A stretch of DNA of 64,000 nucleotides from CAYPPG01 sp964412555. Lineage in GTDB: Bacteria > Hinthialibacterota > Hinthialibacteria > Hinthialibacterales > Hinthialibacteraceae. Of this stretch, positions 1 through 7,552 are shown in pieces. The stretch covers positions 1-64,000 of the forward strand of contig CAYPPG010000035.1 in NCBI GenBank assembly GCA_964412555.1. Reading direction: 5' to 3'. The notes beneath the pieces are model-generated. The model was not told the origin of the DNA. It did not search any database and saw only the letters and a program-made list of their open reading frames with translations. The translations under genes were made by a program, and so were the position numbers. The first letter of the stretch is position 1. Every line of letters starts with the position of its first letter.

Positions 1-308
1 CAACGGGTCACACCTAACCGACTCCAGGGGGGTCAAAGGTACCCGGCTATTGACAACACATTCCACCGGATGATTCGGATTTCCTCGAAATCGGGAAGGA
101 TTATCTCCTCACGGCAGGACAATATGCATCCCCATCCATTTTTGAATCGCATATTGATGGTCATTTTTTCAAGTGAGCAGGCTTTTGTTTTTCGATACGG
201 ATTGCCTGTTGGACTATCCTTGCTGATTTTTGCAAAAAGAGTGAAGCATATTTAACCCTCTTGCTTTTCAGAAAGTTTTTGACAATATAGAAGCTGAAAA
301 TTACAATT
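1..308. other. Intergenic, no gene recognised
   Basis: No reading frame here has a recognisable product or a convincing ribosome binding site. The 61-codon frame at 70-255 on the plus strand has no family resemblance and is probably chance. Confidence 0.5.
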
Positions 309-449
309 GTGATAACGCAGAATCAAGTTCTTACGGTACAATTACCGAATGGTGATGAGGTTACAATTCAACCATCCCCAATTCTTAAGCCACTACCCAC
401 ATTAGATGGATATGTTCCTGAAGGGTGGAAAGAAGCAATTTATGAATGA
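309..449 (+). CDS. Small antitoxin-like ORF preceding a broken PIN toxin
   Basis: A 46-codon frame starts at a GTG at 309 and reads VITQNQVLTVQLPNGDEVTI, then a Pro-rich tail and GWKEAIYE. The beta-rich start, short length and position are what one expects of the antitoxin partner of a PIN-domain toxin. Its stop codon (447-449) overlaps the ATG of the toxin remnant at 442, an arrangement typical of intact toxin-antitoxin operons. No Shine-Dalgarno sequence is obvious and the next upstream in-frame stop is at 288-290, so the true start is uncertain. With the toxin dead, this may be a relic too. The assignment rests mainly on context. Confidence 0.4.
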   Translation: MITQNQVLTVQLPNGDEVTIQPSPILKPLPTLDGYVPEGWKEAIYE

Positions 450-722
450 ACAGAAACCGATATTTTTCGATGCTGGATTGTTCATTGGGGCGTTGCTAAG
501 ATAAGTGAAGTGTACGCTGCTTTAACATGGATAAAACATAGCCCACAAGAAGCAGCAAATGCGATACGATTACTCGTTGAACCAGCTTCAGCCATTCAAA
601 TTCTGTCGGATGGATTTGCCACAAGTCGAATCATGTTGGAACTTTCTGAAAAGTATAATCTGATGGCTCGCAGAGTTCATGACGCAAAACATGCTAGTAA
701 AAGTCTGCCACTGCTCTCCTAA
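442..722 (+). pseudogene. Decayed PIN-domain (VapC-type) toxin, internally deleted and frameshifted
   Basis: From the ATG at 442 the frame reads MNEQKPIFFDAGLFIGALLR and stops at 502. The IFFDAGLFIGALL stretch is the first strand of a PIN nuclease, with its first catalytic Asp. Homology resumes in another frame from about 498 with ISEVYAALTW, a central acidic-residue segment, and runs through LLVEPASAIQIL to the ARRVHDAKHA motif that carries a later catalytic Asp. About 35 codons between the two segments are missing. After HDAKHA the frame goes off course and stops at 720, so the C-terminal strand is lost as well. No functional toxin can be made. The family call is by motif recognition. Confidence 0.7.
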
Positions 723-771
723 CCTTTTCAAAAATATACACTTACACAACTAAAAAAAATTCTCCCCCAAC

Positions 772-829
772 ATTAATCACAAAATTATGCGGCACTTTTA
801 CTAATAGTAGAGGGAAGTAACAAAATTCT
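772..829 (+). repeat. 58-base intergenic repeat, copy 1
   Basis: This stretch matches 63785-63842 closely by eye. Shared blocks are ATTAAT, TGCGGCA, TAGTAGAGG and AACAAAATT in the same order and spacing. The second copy lies directly upstream of a real gene start at 63866, so the element may be a leader or promoter sequence, here detached from its gene. Confidence 0.5.
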
Positions 830-1278
830 CGGCCGAGAACCGTTGCATCCGAACCAAGACTACAACCGGAAATCCGATCTGTCGGAGGAAGAAAAATTCT
901 CCCCAACACCCCGCCCCGGTTCAGCGGTCCAAAAAGGATTTCCAATGGCTGTCCGTGTAAAAGTCTCTGAGGTGTTAAAGGGATTCAATCACCCTCTGGA
1001 AAATTCAAGGTGCATTCCCCTTCAGCCTTCAGCCTTCCACCTTCAGCCTCAAAAAAACCGAGTGCATCACGATGAACTCCGGCTTCGTTCTCCGGAACGA
1101 ACCACCCTGCGATGCCAGCCCCGGTTCCTCCTTATGGTGGTACAGGTATCCAATCGGAGAAACCGGCGATACCGCGTGCGTATCCGAATGGCCTCGCAGG
1201 TTCCAAAAGTAGTCACCGCCCTCCGTTGGGCGCCCAACTCAAAAATCAAAGGAGAAAAAACAAAACTTACCATATTCA

Positions 1279-1325
1279 ATCCCGACAGGGATAAGAGCCG
1301 GTAACCTTGGATATGAATCCAAGGT
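1279..1325. repeat. Two-hairpin REP-like palindrome
   Basis: Two adjacent hairpins are visible. One is ATCCC-GACA-GGGAT at 1279-1292. The other is ACCTTGGA-TATGAA-TCCAAGGT at 1304-1325, with a perfect 8-base stem. The arrangement resembles the dispersed extragenic palindromes with TATGAA-type loops that are common in environmental bacterial genomes. There is no T-tract, so this is not a simple terminator. Confidence 0.5.
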
Positions 1326-1634
1326 ACTGTTATCAATAATATTTACCTGGATAGGTAAAATTTATTTGTCATTTTTTCTCCTCCATGTTACAGTATAAAT
1401 CAGAGACATTTTATGTTTTGTACAAAGTTTCTGTTCGAGCATAGATTTTTCTAGGAATACGTTTAGGCATAATGATATAAACATTTTAAAATCAGTGTCT
1501 TATAGGATTATTCTATAATCAATAATGAATAATTGTTTTTAGTTGCCATTTCGTGTACATTAAAATATTGCTTACATAAGTAAGTATATTTGGACTAAAG
1601 GGTAAAATCGAAAAAAAAAGGGAGGAATTTTCTT

Positions 1635-4600
1635 ATGAGAAAGTTGTTTGTTGGGATTCTAGGATTGCTCATTGTGGGTCACGTATTGAGTGCTGATGGA
1701 GCCGAACGGTGCCATCCCTCTGATCGGATTCAAGTGACTACCGAAACTTCAACCGAAACACCGGTCGTCCCTGGTCAATTGGTTCAATGGGAACAAAACG
1801 GACACTATTATGCCGTTCTCAATCAGAAATTGACCTGGAGTGAAGCGGATCAACGCGCCAAGTCACTCCTCGATGGTTCGGGATATCTGGCAACCATTAC
1901 TTCCAAGGCCGAAAATGATTTTCTCGTCAATATGTTCGGCTGGCCGAACATCGCCGATTATTGGCTAGGCGCCTATCAGGATCCGGAAGTAAAAGAAGTG
2001 AAACCCGAAGATTATGCAAAAGGCTGGAAATGGATTACCGGCGAGAAGTGGGAGAAAACCAACTGGGAATCCACCAACCCGGAACCGAACAATGTCAACG
2101 GCGGCGAAAGTTATCTTCAATTTGTCGAGTCCAAATACGAAGCGGGAAAATGGAACGATGAAAATAATACCGGCAGCGGTACTGCCGGATATGTGGTCGA
2201 ATGGAATCATGATCCCCGAAATGTCGACAGTATCAAGGTGACCGGAACGATTCGCGACTTTAAAGACGATCACCCGGATTTCGAAGCGTATACCAGCAAT
2301 AATGTCGAAGAAGGGATCGTCAAATTCATGCTCGGAGAAGACGGCAAGCCGGTTTACAACGACATGCTCAAACATAAATCCATCACGTCGGCGGATAGTT
2401 TCTATCAATGGTACCATGACGATTCGGATGTGAACAAAAGCAAAACGTTTGAGATTACGTTGACTCCCGATCCGAATTGCACTTCCACTACACCGCTGTA
2501 TACAATAGACATCGACAACTTTTTCCCGATCGACGATCAACTTTTCGGCAATCAGGGACGTTCACACAATTATCATTTCACTTATGAACTCCATACCTAC
2601 TTTACTTATACATCCCCTCAAGAACTGACCTTTATCGGAGACGATGATGTTTGGGTCTTTATCAACCGGCAGTTGGTCATCGATCTAGGCGGTGTTCATC
2701 CGCAAAAAAGCGCATCGGTCAATACCGGTGATTTAGGATTGGAAAAAGGAAAAACCTATCCGCTCGATTTCTTCTTTGCGGAACGGCATACGACTCAGTC
2801 TCATTTTAAAATACAGACCGGAATCGCTCTCTTGCCGGAAACGCTCCCTCACGCCATCACACCAAAACCCACACCTGTGCCGCCTTCGGAATTCACTCTT
2901 GGGGGCGGCACGGTGAAACGGGTGCCCGGTTCCGATGTCCAAGTTCCTGTTTCCGTGCAAAATCTACCTTCCTCGATGGCAATCAGTTTTGAGATCGTTT
3001 ACGACCCGAATGTTCTCACCTGGAAAGGAAATGTGATCCAAGAAAGATCCATGCTGGAATCATGGGGATTGGTCGATGCAAATCGGATTACATCCGGCAC
3101 ATTGCGTTTTGTCGGAGCCGCGTTGACCGGCCGACAAGCAAGTGGTACAGGAAATCTTATCACGGTTCCATTCACCTTGAAAAACACTGCCACAAACGGC
3201 GGTGTGACAGAAATCACGTTTGAGAATTTGGAAGACGACGTTGCCGAAGCAAGGTCATTACCGGTGACTGTCGCGGTCGGTATGAAAGGAGATGTGGATG
3301 GAAACGGCAGAATCACCGCAGCCGATGTCCAACTCTGCTTTGAAATTGCCTTGGGACGCAAAAGCCCTACGGCATATCAAAAATGGGCGGCCGAAGTGAC
3401 CGATGACAATCAAATTACTGCCGCCGATGTCCAACGCATTTTCCAAGCTTCTTTAGGGATTGTCGATTTGTTCAGCTTTCTGGCCAAAAAATCCAATCTG
3501 GAAACGACAAAAGACAGTGTATCGGCAAAATCCATTTCCAGTTTTGAAATAGGCACAATCAACGGAATGCCGGGTGAAACAGTGATCGTTCCGATCACGA
3601 TTATGCCCGGGAATGATATCGAAGCGGCTATGATCGATATTGTATACGATCACGCAAAACTATCGTTTGTAGATATCGATACCACCGGAACACTCCTCGA
3701 AGATTTTGCCCTTGTCGGAGCCAATGAATCCCCTGCCGGTACAGTTCGCATCTCCGCTGCGGCTCTGACAGCGGATCCGGTCACAGATACCGGTACTTTG
3801 GTCAACGTACAATTTCAAATCAATCCCACAGCAAGCGGCTCTGCTGCAATTTCGATCGATGCCGCATACGATGATCTTGAAGGCGCCTCCACCACCAATG
3901 GCAGCATCAATATCGGCTCCTCCGCCACCCCATCACCAACCCCCGTACCGGAACCGGCTGCAACTCCATTTGTACAGCATGTCTACATTTACGATAATCC
4001 CGGTGATTCGGAAGAGGATCTAACCGGTCAAACCGATTTCGATTCAGCAGAAAACCGCAATCTCACCATCGCCTGGGATGCCGAACAAGACAACGCAACC
4101 GATTGGCATATCTATGTCCGAAAGGGATTCGGCGGCGCGAAATACTTAGGCAACACGGGCAGCGGTACTGCAAGCAGTTTCGATTGGTACGCCGGTGCAC
4201 AACGAATCGCACAGGAATTTGCCAACGGTCCCGATTTCAATTCGGTGTATTCGTTCTGCGTCATTCGGCTCGATGGCGATCTGGGACCTGAGGATTATTT
4301 CGACATGGAATTTCCTGTAGGCTTCAACTTGGAAGGCGGGAATGAGGTTACATTGGCCCGGCCGGAAATTCCGAAATTGAATCCGGGGCAGGTCGCGATT
4401 TATGACGATATTCTCGGCGGGAACGATATCGCTCCCATGGGATCAAGCGGCACCGATTCAGATAACGCCGATTCCAACGCCATTCAAATCGCATGGAATT
4501 TCGATCGTGATCCTTCGACCGTCAATGAATACCATGTCCTAGTCAGTGTCGATGGCGGGGAGTATGAATACCTCGGGCAGACTTTCGACGGGAGCATCAA

Positions 4601-4766
4601 TTACTTCTGGTGGACACCCAATAATGAATTCCGTACAAATGCGATGTTTTCGGAGGGACCGCAGGATGGCCATACATATCAATTTCTCGTTTCTCTAAGT
4701 CCCTTGACCGGTGAACGGGCGACATTGAAAAGTGGAATATTGACCTATTCAATCGAAGAAAATTAA
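1635..4766 (+). CDS. Secreted modular protein: C-type lectin, fibro-slime, cohesin-like and dockerin-like domains
   Basis: This is a 1043-residue exported protein, probably for adhesion or glycan binding. The ATG at 1635 follows a good GGAGGAATTTTCTT ribosome binding site. A signal peptide covers about residues 1-22. A C-type lectin domain spans about 53-190, with EPNN (mannose-type calcium site) and the WND motif. A fibro-slime domain follows at about 198-397, with GDDDVWVFI, VIDLGGVH and DFFFAERHT. Two cohesin-like beta-sandwich regions lie at about 420-550 and 634-762. Between them is a dockerin-like duplicated calcium-loop segment at about 551-610: the first loop DVDGNGRITAAD is intact, while the second (EVTDDNQITAAD) is degenerate. 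After a short Pro/Thr linker come two copies of a roughly 110-residue domain at about 777-885 and 919-1032, also found in the giant subtilase at 51365. No catalytic domain is evident. Domain calls are motif-based. Confidence 0.85.
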   Translation: MRKLFVGILGLLIVGHVLSADGAERCHPSDRIQVTTETSTETPVVPGQLVQWEQNGHYYAVLNQKLTWSEADQRAKSLLDGSGYLATITSKAENDFLVNMFGWPNIADYWLGAYQDPEVKEVKPEDYAKGWKWITGEKWEKTNWESTNPEPNNVNGGESYLQFVESKYEAGKWNDENNTGSGTAGYVVEWNHDPRNVDSIKVTGTIRDFKDDHPDFEAYTSNNVEEGIVKFMLGEDGKPVYNDMLKHKSITSADSFYQWYHDDSDVNKSKTFEITLTPDPNCTSTTPLYTIDIDNFFPIDDQLFGNQGRSHNYHFTYELHTYFTYTSPQELTFIGDDDVWVFINRQLVIDLGGVHPQKSASVNTGDLGLEKGKTYPLDFFFAERHTTQSHFKIQTGIALLPETLPHAITPKPTPVPPSEFTLGGGTVKRVPGSDVQVPVSVQNLPSSMAISFEIVYDPNVLTWKGNVIQERSMLESWGLVDANRITSGTLRFVGAALTGRQASGTGNLITVPFTLKNTATNGGVTEITFENLEDDVAEARSLPVTVAVGMKGDVDGNGRITAADVQLCFEIALGRKSPTAYQKWAAEVTDDNQITAADVQRIFQASLGIVDLFSFLAKKSNLETTKDSVSAKSISSFEIGTINGMPGETVIVPITIMPGNDIEAAMIDIVYDHAKLSFVDIDTTGTLLEDFALVGANESPAGTVRISAAALTADPVTDTGTLVNVQFQINPTASGSAAISIDAAYDDLEGASTTNGSINIGSSATPSPTPVPEPAATPFVQHVYIYDNPGDSEEDLTGQTDFDSAENRNLTIAWDAEQDNATDWHIYVRKGFGGAKYLGNTGSGTASSFDWYAGAQRIAQEFANGPDFNSVYSFCVIRLDGDLGPEDYFDMEFPVGFNLEGGNEVTLARPEIPKLNPGQVAIYDDILGGNDIAPMGSSGTDSDNADSNAIQIAWNFDRDPSTVNEYHVLVSVDGGEYEYLGQTFDGSINYFWWTPNNEFRTNAMFSEGPQDGHTYQFLVSLSPLTGERATLKSGILTYSIEEN

Positions 4767-4798
4767 CGTCTCCCTTTATAACCTCTGTTTCTCTCTGA

Positions 4799-4833
4799 CC
4801 GCTGGAGATTCCGATCTTCAGCGGATTTTTTTT
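4799..4833 (+). terminator. Rho-independent terminator
   Basis: An 11-base stem (CCGCTGGAGAT paired with ATCTTCAGCGG, one G-T position) with a short TCCG loop is followed by a run of eight T. It ends transcription of the lectin/fibro-slime gene just before the convergent ceramidase-like gene. Confidence 0.85.
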
Positions 4834-4835
4834 AA

Positions 4836-6317
4836 TTAAAGATCCTTATATAACTTCAGCAGCGTATCGATGATTTTGCGGGAAGCGCCTTTTTCGACAA
4901 CGTTCGTCCCCAGCCAGGTTTCATAGCCGCCCCATTGGTGTTGTTTGACGGTCGGCAAATAGCCGAACGAACCATTTCCGAAGGATATTGTGAACGACTG
5001 TTCGAATGGGCTTTTTTCCTTCAATTCCAAACCGATTTCCACAAAGACTTCAAACGGGATTGTGGATATTCCAAGATCGCCGATTTGAAACGCTTGCAGA
5101 ACGATCTCAACCTCATCGGGAGCGTCTTGCAATTGAATAAGCCGGTGAGCGTAGACTTTTTCACGGGAATGATACGGTTTGGCGTCTTCCGGTTTGTTCA
5201 ACATCTTATGAGAATAGGCGATCTGTTCCTGAGTCGGTTTGCGAACGGAAAGCGATAGTTCTTCCTGCCGGACTCCGAGTTCCACCCAATCGTGGAATTC
5301 AATGTCTTGATGCGCTTTGTAAACGGCCTGGGCGGTCAATTCGGCAACTTCCCGCATTTTTTCAAACCGTTCGTATCGTTTGCTTGATTTTTGGAAAAAA
5401 TTGATATTGTTGATATCCCCGCTGGTTCCATTGCTCATTATGCCGACAAAGGGGGGATCGAGCCGGTCTGCTTTAAGAAGTTCCTGAATCCGGTCGGAAA
5501 ACATGCAAAAGTAATCGGCAGAGACCGCTCCTCTCTCGACACCGCCTACATAATGAAGAGAGTAGTTGGCCAAAAGAGCTATCGGATTGCCATCTTTTGA
5601 TTGAATGGATAAGAATCCGATTTCAGGATCGGTCGGACCGGCCGGTTTGAGTAAATCGTCGCTCCCGCGTGGGGGATTCATTCGGACTTGATCTTCGCCG
5701 CCAAACGGATTGGGAACTGGGACTCCCGGTTTCATAAACCAGCGACGGTTGAATACCGATGTAGGTTCCTCAGCGCTGCCCCACCCAATGCGGGCCGGTT
5801 GAAGATTATGCAAAGCGGTACGGACTCCATCGGCGATTCTCGTAACGATAAATTGCTGGTATTCATTCAGTTGATCATCCGGCATCAACCGATTGGGGCC
5901 ACGGGCGCTGACAGCGGAATGTGTATGCGTGGAGGAGATCATGATACTTTTGACAGGAATTTCCGTTTTCTCATGGATCAATTCCTTTGCGGCTTCACAG
6001 ACTTCAGCGGGTAATCCTAAATTGTCACATACGACGAAAACCAGCCTGGTTTTTTGATTATCGAGGACAATGCAGCGAGCGTATAGATCGTCGTGGATAT
6101 GTGTCGCTCCTATCGGTTGCCACCCTCCGATGATAGGACCACCAAGCGGCGGTGTGATATTGCTGGCCGCTGCACCGGCTAAAAAAGTTTTCTCTTCAGT
6201 CGATTGATCGTCTTCACTGCACATGGATATTGAAGAGGACGCCAAGATAAGGCTACCTAGAACGATTCCCCACATGACATGCTTAAATGATGTATGACTT
6301 TGTTTTTTTCGATTCAT
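4836..6317 (-). CDS. Exported neutral/alkaline ceramidase-like protein
   Basis: This 493-residue protein resembles the N-terminal catalytic region of neutral ceramidases, which cleave the amide bond of N-acyl sphingoid bases. Many bacterial members are uncharacterised 'neutral/alkaline non-lysosomal ceramidase' paralogues. Family features visible are AGAAASNITPPLGGPIIGGW near the mature N-terminus, the conserved HDDLYARCIVL strand, and the histidine-rich SSTHTHSA motif at about residue 128 that contributes zinc ligands. A hydrophobic export segment lies at about 13-33. It ends near a Cys, but the preceding residues do not make a good lipobox. The start follows AAGGAGAAC. The short length suggests that the C-terminal Ig-like domain of eukaryotic and Pseudomonas enzymes is absent. 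It probably forms a minus-strand cluster with the next two genes. The true substrate is unknown. Confidence 0.75.
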   Translation of the reverse strand: MNRKKQSHTSFKHVMWGIVLGSLILASSSISMCSEDDQSTEEKTFLAGAAASNITPPLGGPIIGGWQPIGATHIHDDLYARCIVLDNQKTRLVFVVCDNLGLPAEVCEAAKELIHEKTEIPVKSIMISSTHTHSAVSARGPNRLMPDDQLNEYQQFIVTRIADGVRTALHNLQPARIGWGSAEEPTSVFNRRWFMKPGVPVPNPFGGEDQVRMNPPRGSDDLLKPAGPTDPEIGFLSIQSKDGNPIALLANYSLHYVGGVERGAVSADYFCMFSDRIQELLKADRLDPPFVGIMSNGTSGDINNINFFQKSSKRYERFEKMREVAELTAQAVYKAHQDIEFHDWVELGVRQEELSLSVRKPTQEQIAYSHKMLNKPEDAKPYHSREKVYAHRLIQLQDAPDEVEIVLQAFQIGDLGISTIPFEVFVEIGLELKEKSPFEQSFTISFGNGSFGYLPTVKQHQWGGYETWLGTNVVEKGASRKIIDTLLKLYKDL

Positions 6318-6336
6318 CTCTGTTCTCCTTTTCTAT

Positions 6337-7464
6337 TCATTTCAATTTCGAATTGTTATTGACGGTGCTTGGCAGATTGACGGTCAGTGTGGCTTTTCGA
6401 ACTGCGAACGAATCATTTCCGGCGAAAACCAGATGGAATTCCGTACCGTCTTCGCTGATCCATTTACTGGGGATATGAGCGACTTCTCCCCAATGCTGAT
6501 TGCTGGTGGATAAAGGAATTTCACGGCCTCTTATCTCCCATGTTTCTGCATAGTACACGGTTGTCCAAGGTCCCCATGGTTGGGGAGCGTCATAGATGCT
6601 GAAATGGTTTTTCCCACCGGCTTGAGATCGGCTGCGCATAGTCATCAAATATCGTTTCAGACCGGCGTTGTATGTGACGTCCATTCGGTTACAACCATTT
6701 GGAAATGTGAATACGCTTTCCCGCTCGCGAATGTCATCTTTCCAGATAGGATTGCCGGAATCATCCACTCCGGCAAAGAATTCATAAGCATCTTCCTGCG
6801 TGATTTGATCGACAGGCGCTCGTCCTAAAATAACATGGTCTGTCTCATTATAGGCGTCTGGGGTATCGGGGGAATAGAAGTACACATAACCTTGGAGCGA
6901 ATTCGGGACACCTGTGTAGTCCTGACCGAAATTGAGGAAAACAGAGTATCCAAATTCTTCCCATCGCCAATCCGCCCATGTCCAGTTTTGGGCGTGATCG
7001 TTCGACCATGCAAGGATGGATTGTTTTCCTTGGTGATTCGCATTCCGGACCAACATGTAGAGGACACCGTCTAGGGAAAGAATCCCACTCGCTTTGCGGC
7101 CGGAACGGCCGTCTCCCATCTGTTCATCCGAGGAGCGAATATTGACACCGGTAAAATTCTCCGGCTCTCCCTCGATTCGGACAAAACCAAGACTCAATTT
7201 TTGCGGCACTTTCGGTTCGAATCCCCATCCGTCGCCGAATGTCGTATACATATGACCGTCATTCGCCCAAGTCAGAGGCCAATTATCACTCCCCTCCGCT
7301 TTGTACACGATCGATTCCGTTGGCGCCCATTCAATACCGGTGATGACCGAACTGTATGGATACGGAGGCTGCGGTTGCTCTTGTGCCTGAATGGGAATAA
7401 TTGTAACTAAAGAAATAAAAATAAATAGTATCGCTATCCAACTTCGTGACCGAAACGTATGCAT
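6337..7464 (-). CDS. Exported DUF4185-like beta-propeller protein
   Basis: This is a 375-residue secreted protein with a hydrophobic signal segment ending in IPIQAQ. The ATG at 7464 is preferred over upstream in-frame starts because TAGGAGTGA precedes it and the signal peptide follows at once. The remainder looks like a five-bladed propeller of the DUF4185 type, with strands such as GHMYTTFGDGWGF, DGVLYMLVRN, ILAWSNDHAQNWTW and HFSIYDAPQPWGPW. Proteins of this type are often annotated as glycosyl-hydrolase-like, but no catalytic residues can be assigned. It lies 20 bases upstream of the ceramidase-like gene and downstream of the heparinase-like gene, suggesting one transcription unit for extracellular polymer turnover. 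Confidence 0.65.
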   Translation of the reverse strand: MHTFRSRSWIAILFIFISLVTIIPIQAQEQPQPPYPYSSVITGIEWAPTESIVYKAEGSDNWPLTWANDGHMYTTFGDGWGFEPKVPQKLSLGFVRIEGEPENFTGVNIRSSDEQMGDGRSGRKASGILSLDGVLYMLVRNANHQGKQSILAWSNDHAQNWTWADWRWEEFGYSVFLNFGQDYTGVPNSLQGYVYFYSPDTPDAYNETDHVILGRAPVDQITQEDAYEFFAGVDDSGNPIWKDDIRERESVFTFPNGCNRMDVTYNAGLKRYLMTMRSRSQAGGKNHFSIYDAPQPWGPWTTVYYAETWEIRGREIPLSTSNQHWGEVAHIPSKWISEDGTEFHLVFAGNDSFAVRKATLTVNLPSTVNNNSKLK

Positions 7465-7552
7465 TGCTTCACTCCTATCATTGGAATTGAGAAAAAATTT
7501 TAATTGTTTCACCTCAGATTGTATACATTCTTGCAATGGGAGAAAAAAAACT

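Larger units (their letters stand above)
723..1634. other. Gene-poor interval with short palindromic debris
   Basis: About 900 bases hold no credible gene. The 153-codon plus-strand frame at 843-1304 has low-complexity, arginine- and proline-rich content and no start signal. The interval contains a 58-base element also found near the right edge of the window (772-829) and a two-hairpin palindrome (1279-1325). The last 300 bases before 1635 are strongly AT-rich and presumably carry the promoter of the secreted lectin protein. I could not pick out a clean -35/-10 pair. Confidence 0.5.

Noticed and set aside
843..1304. 153-codon plus-strand frame
   Set aside because: No ribosome site, low-complexity content, and it runs through palindromic DNA.
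1635..4766. Cellulosome scaffold
   Set aside because: The cohesin and dockerin similarities are motif-level, no enzyme in the window carries a dockerin, and no scaffold-type array exists.
4836..6317. Lipoprotein signal in the ceramidase-like protein
   Set aside because: The residues before the Cys (SISM) do not fit a lipobox well; an ordinary signal peptide or anchor is more likely.
7214..7224. GGTTCGAATCC, a tRNA T-arm-like sequence
   Set aside because: It is within the DUF4185-like gene and there is no acceptor, D or anticodon arm around it.
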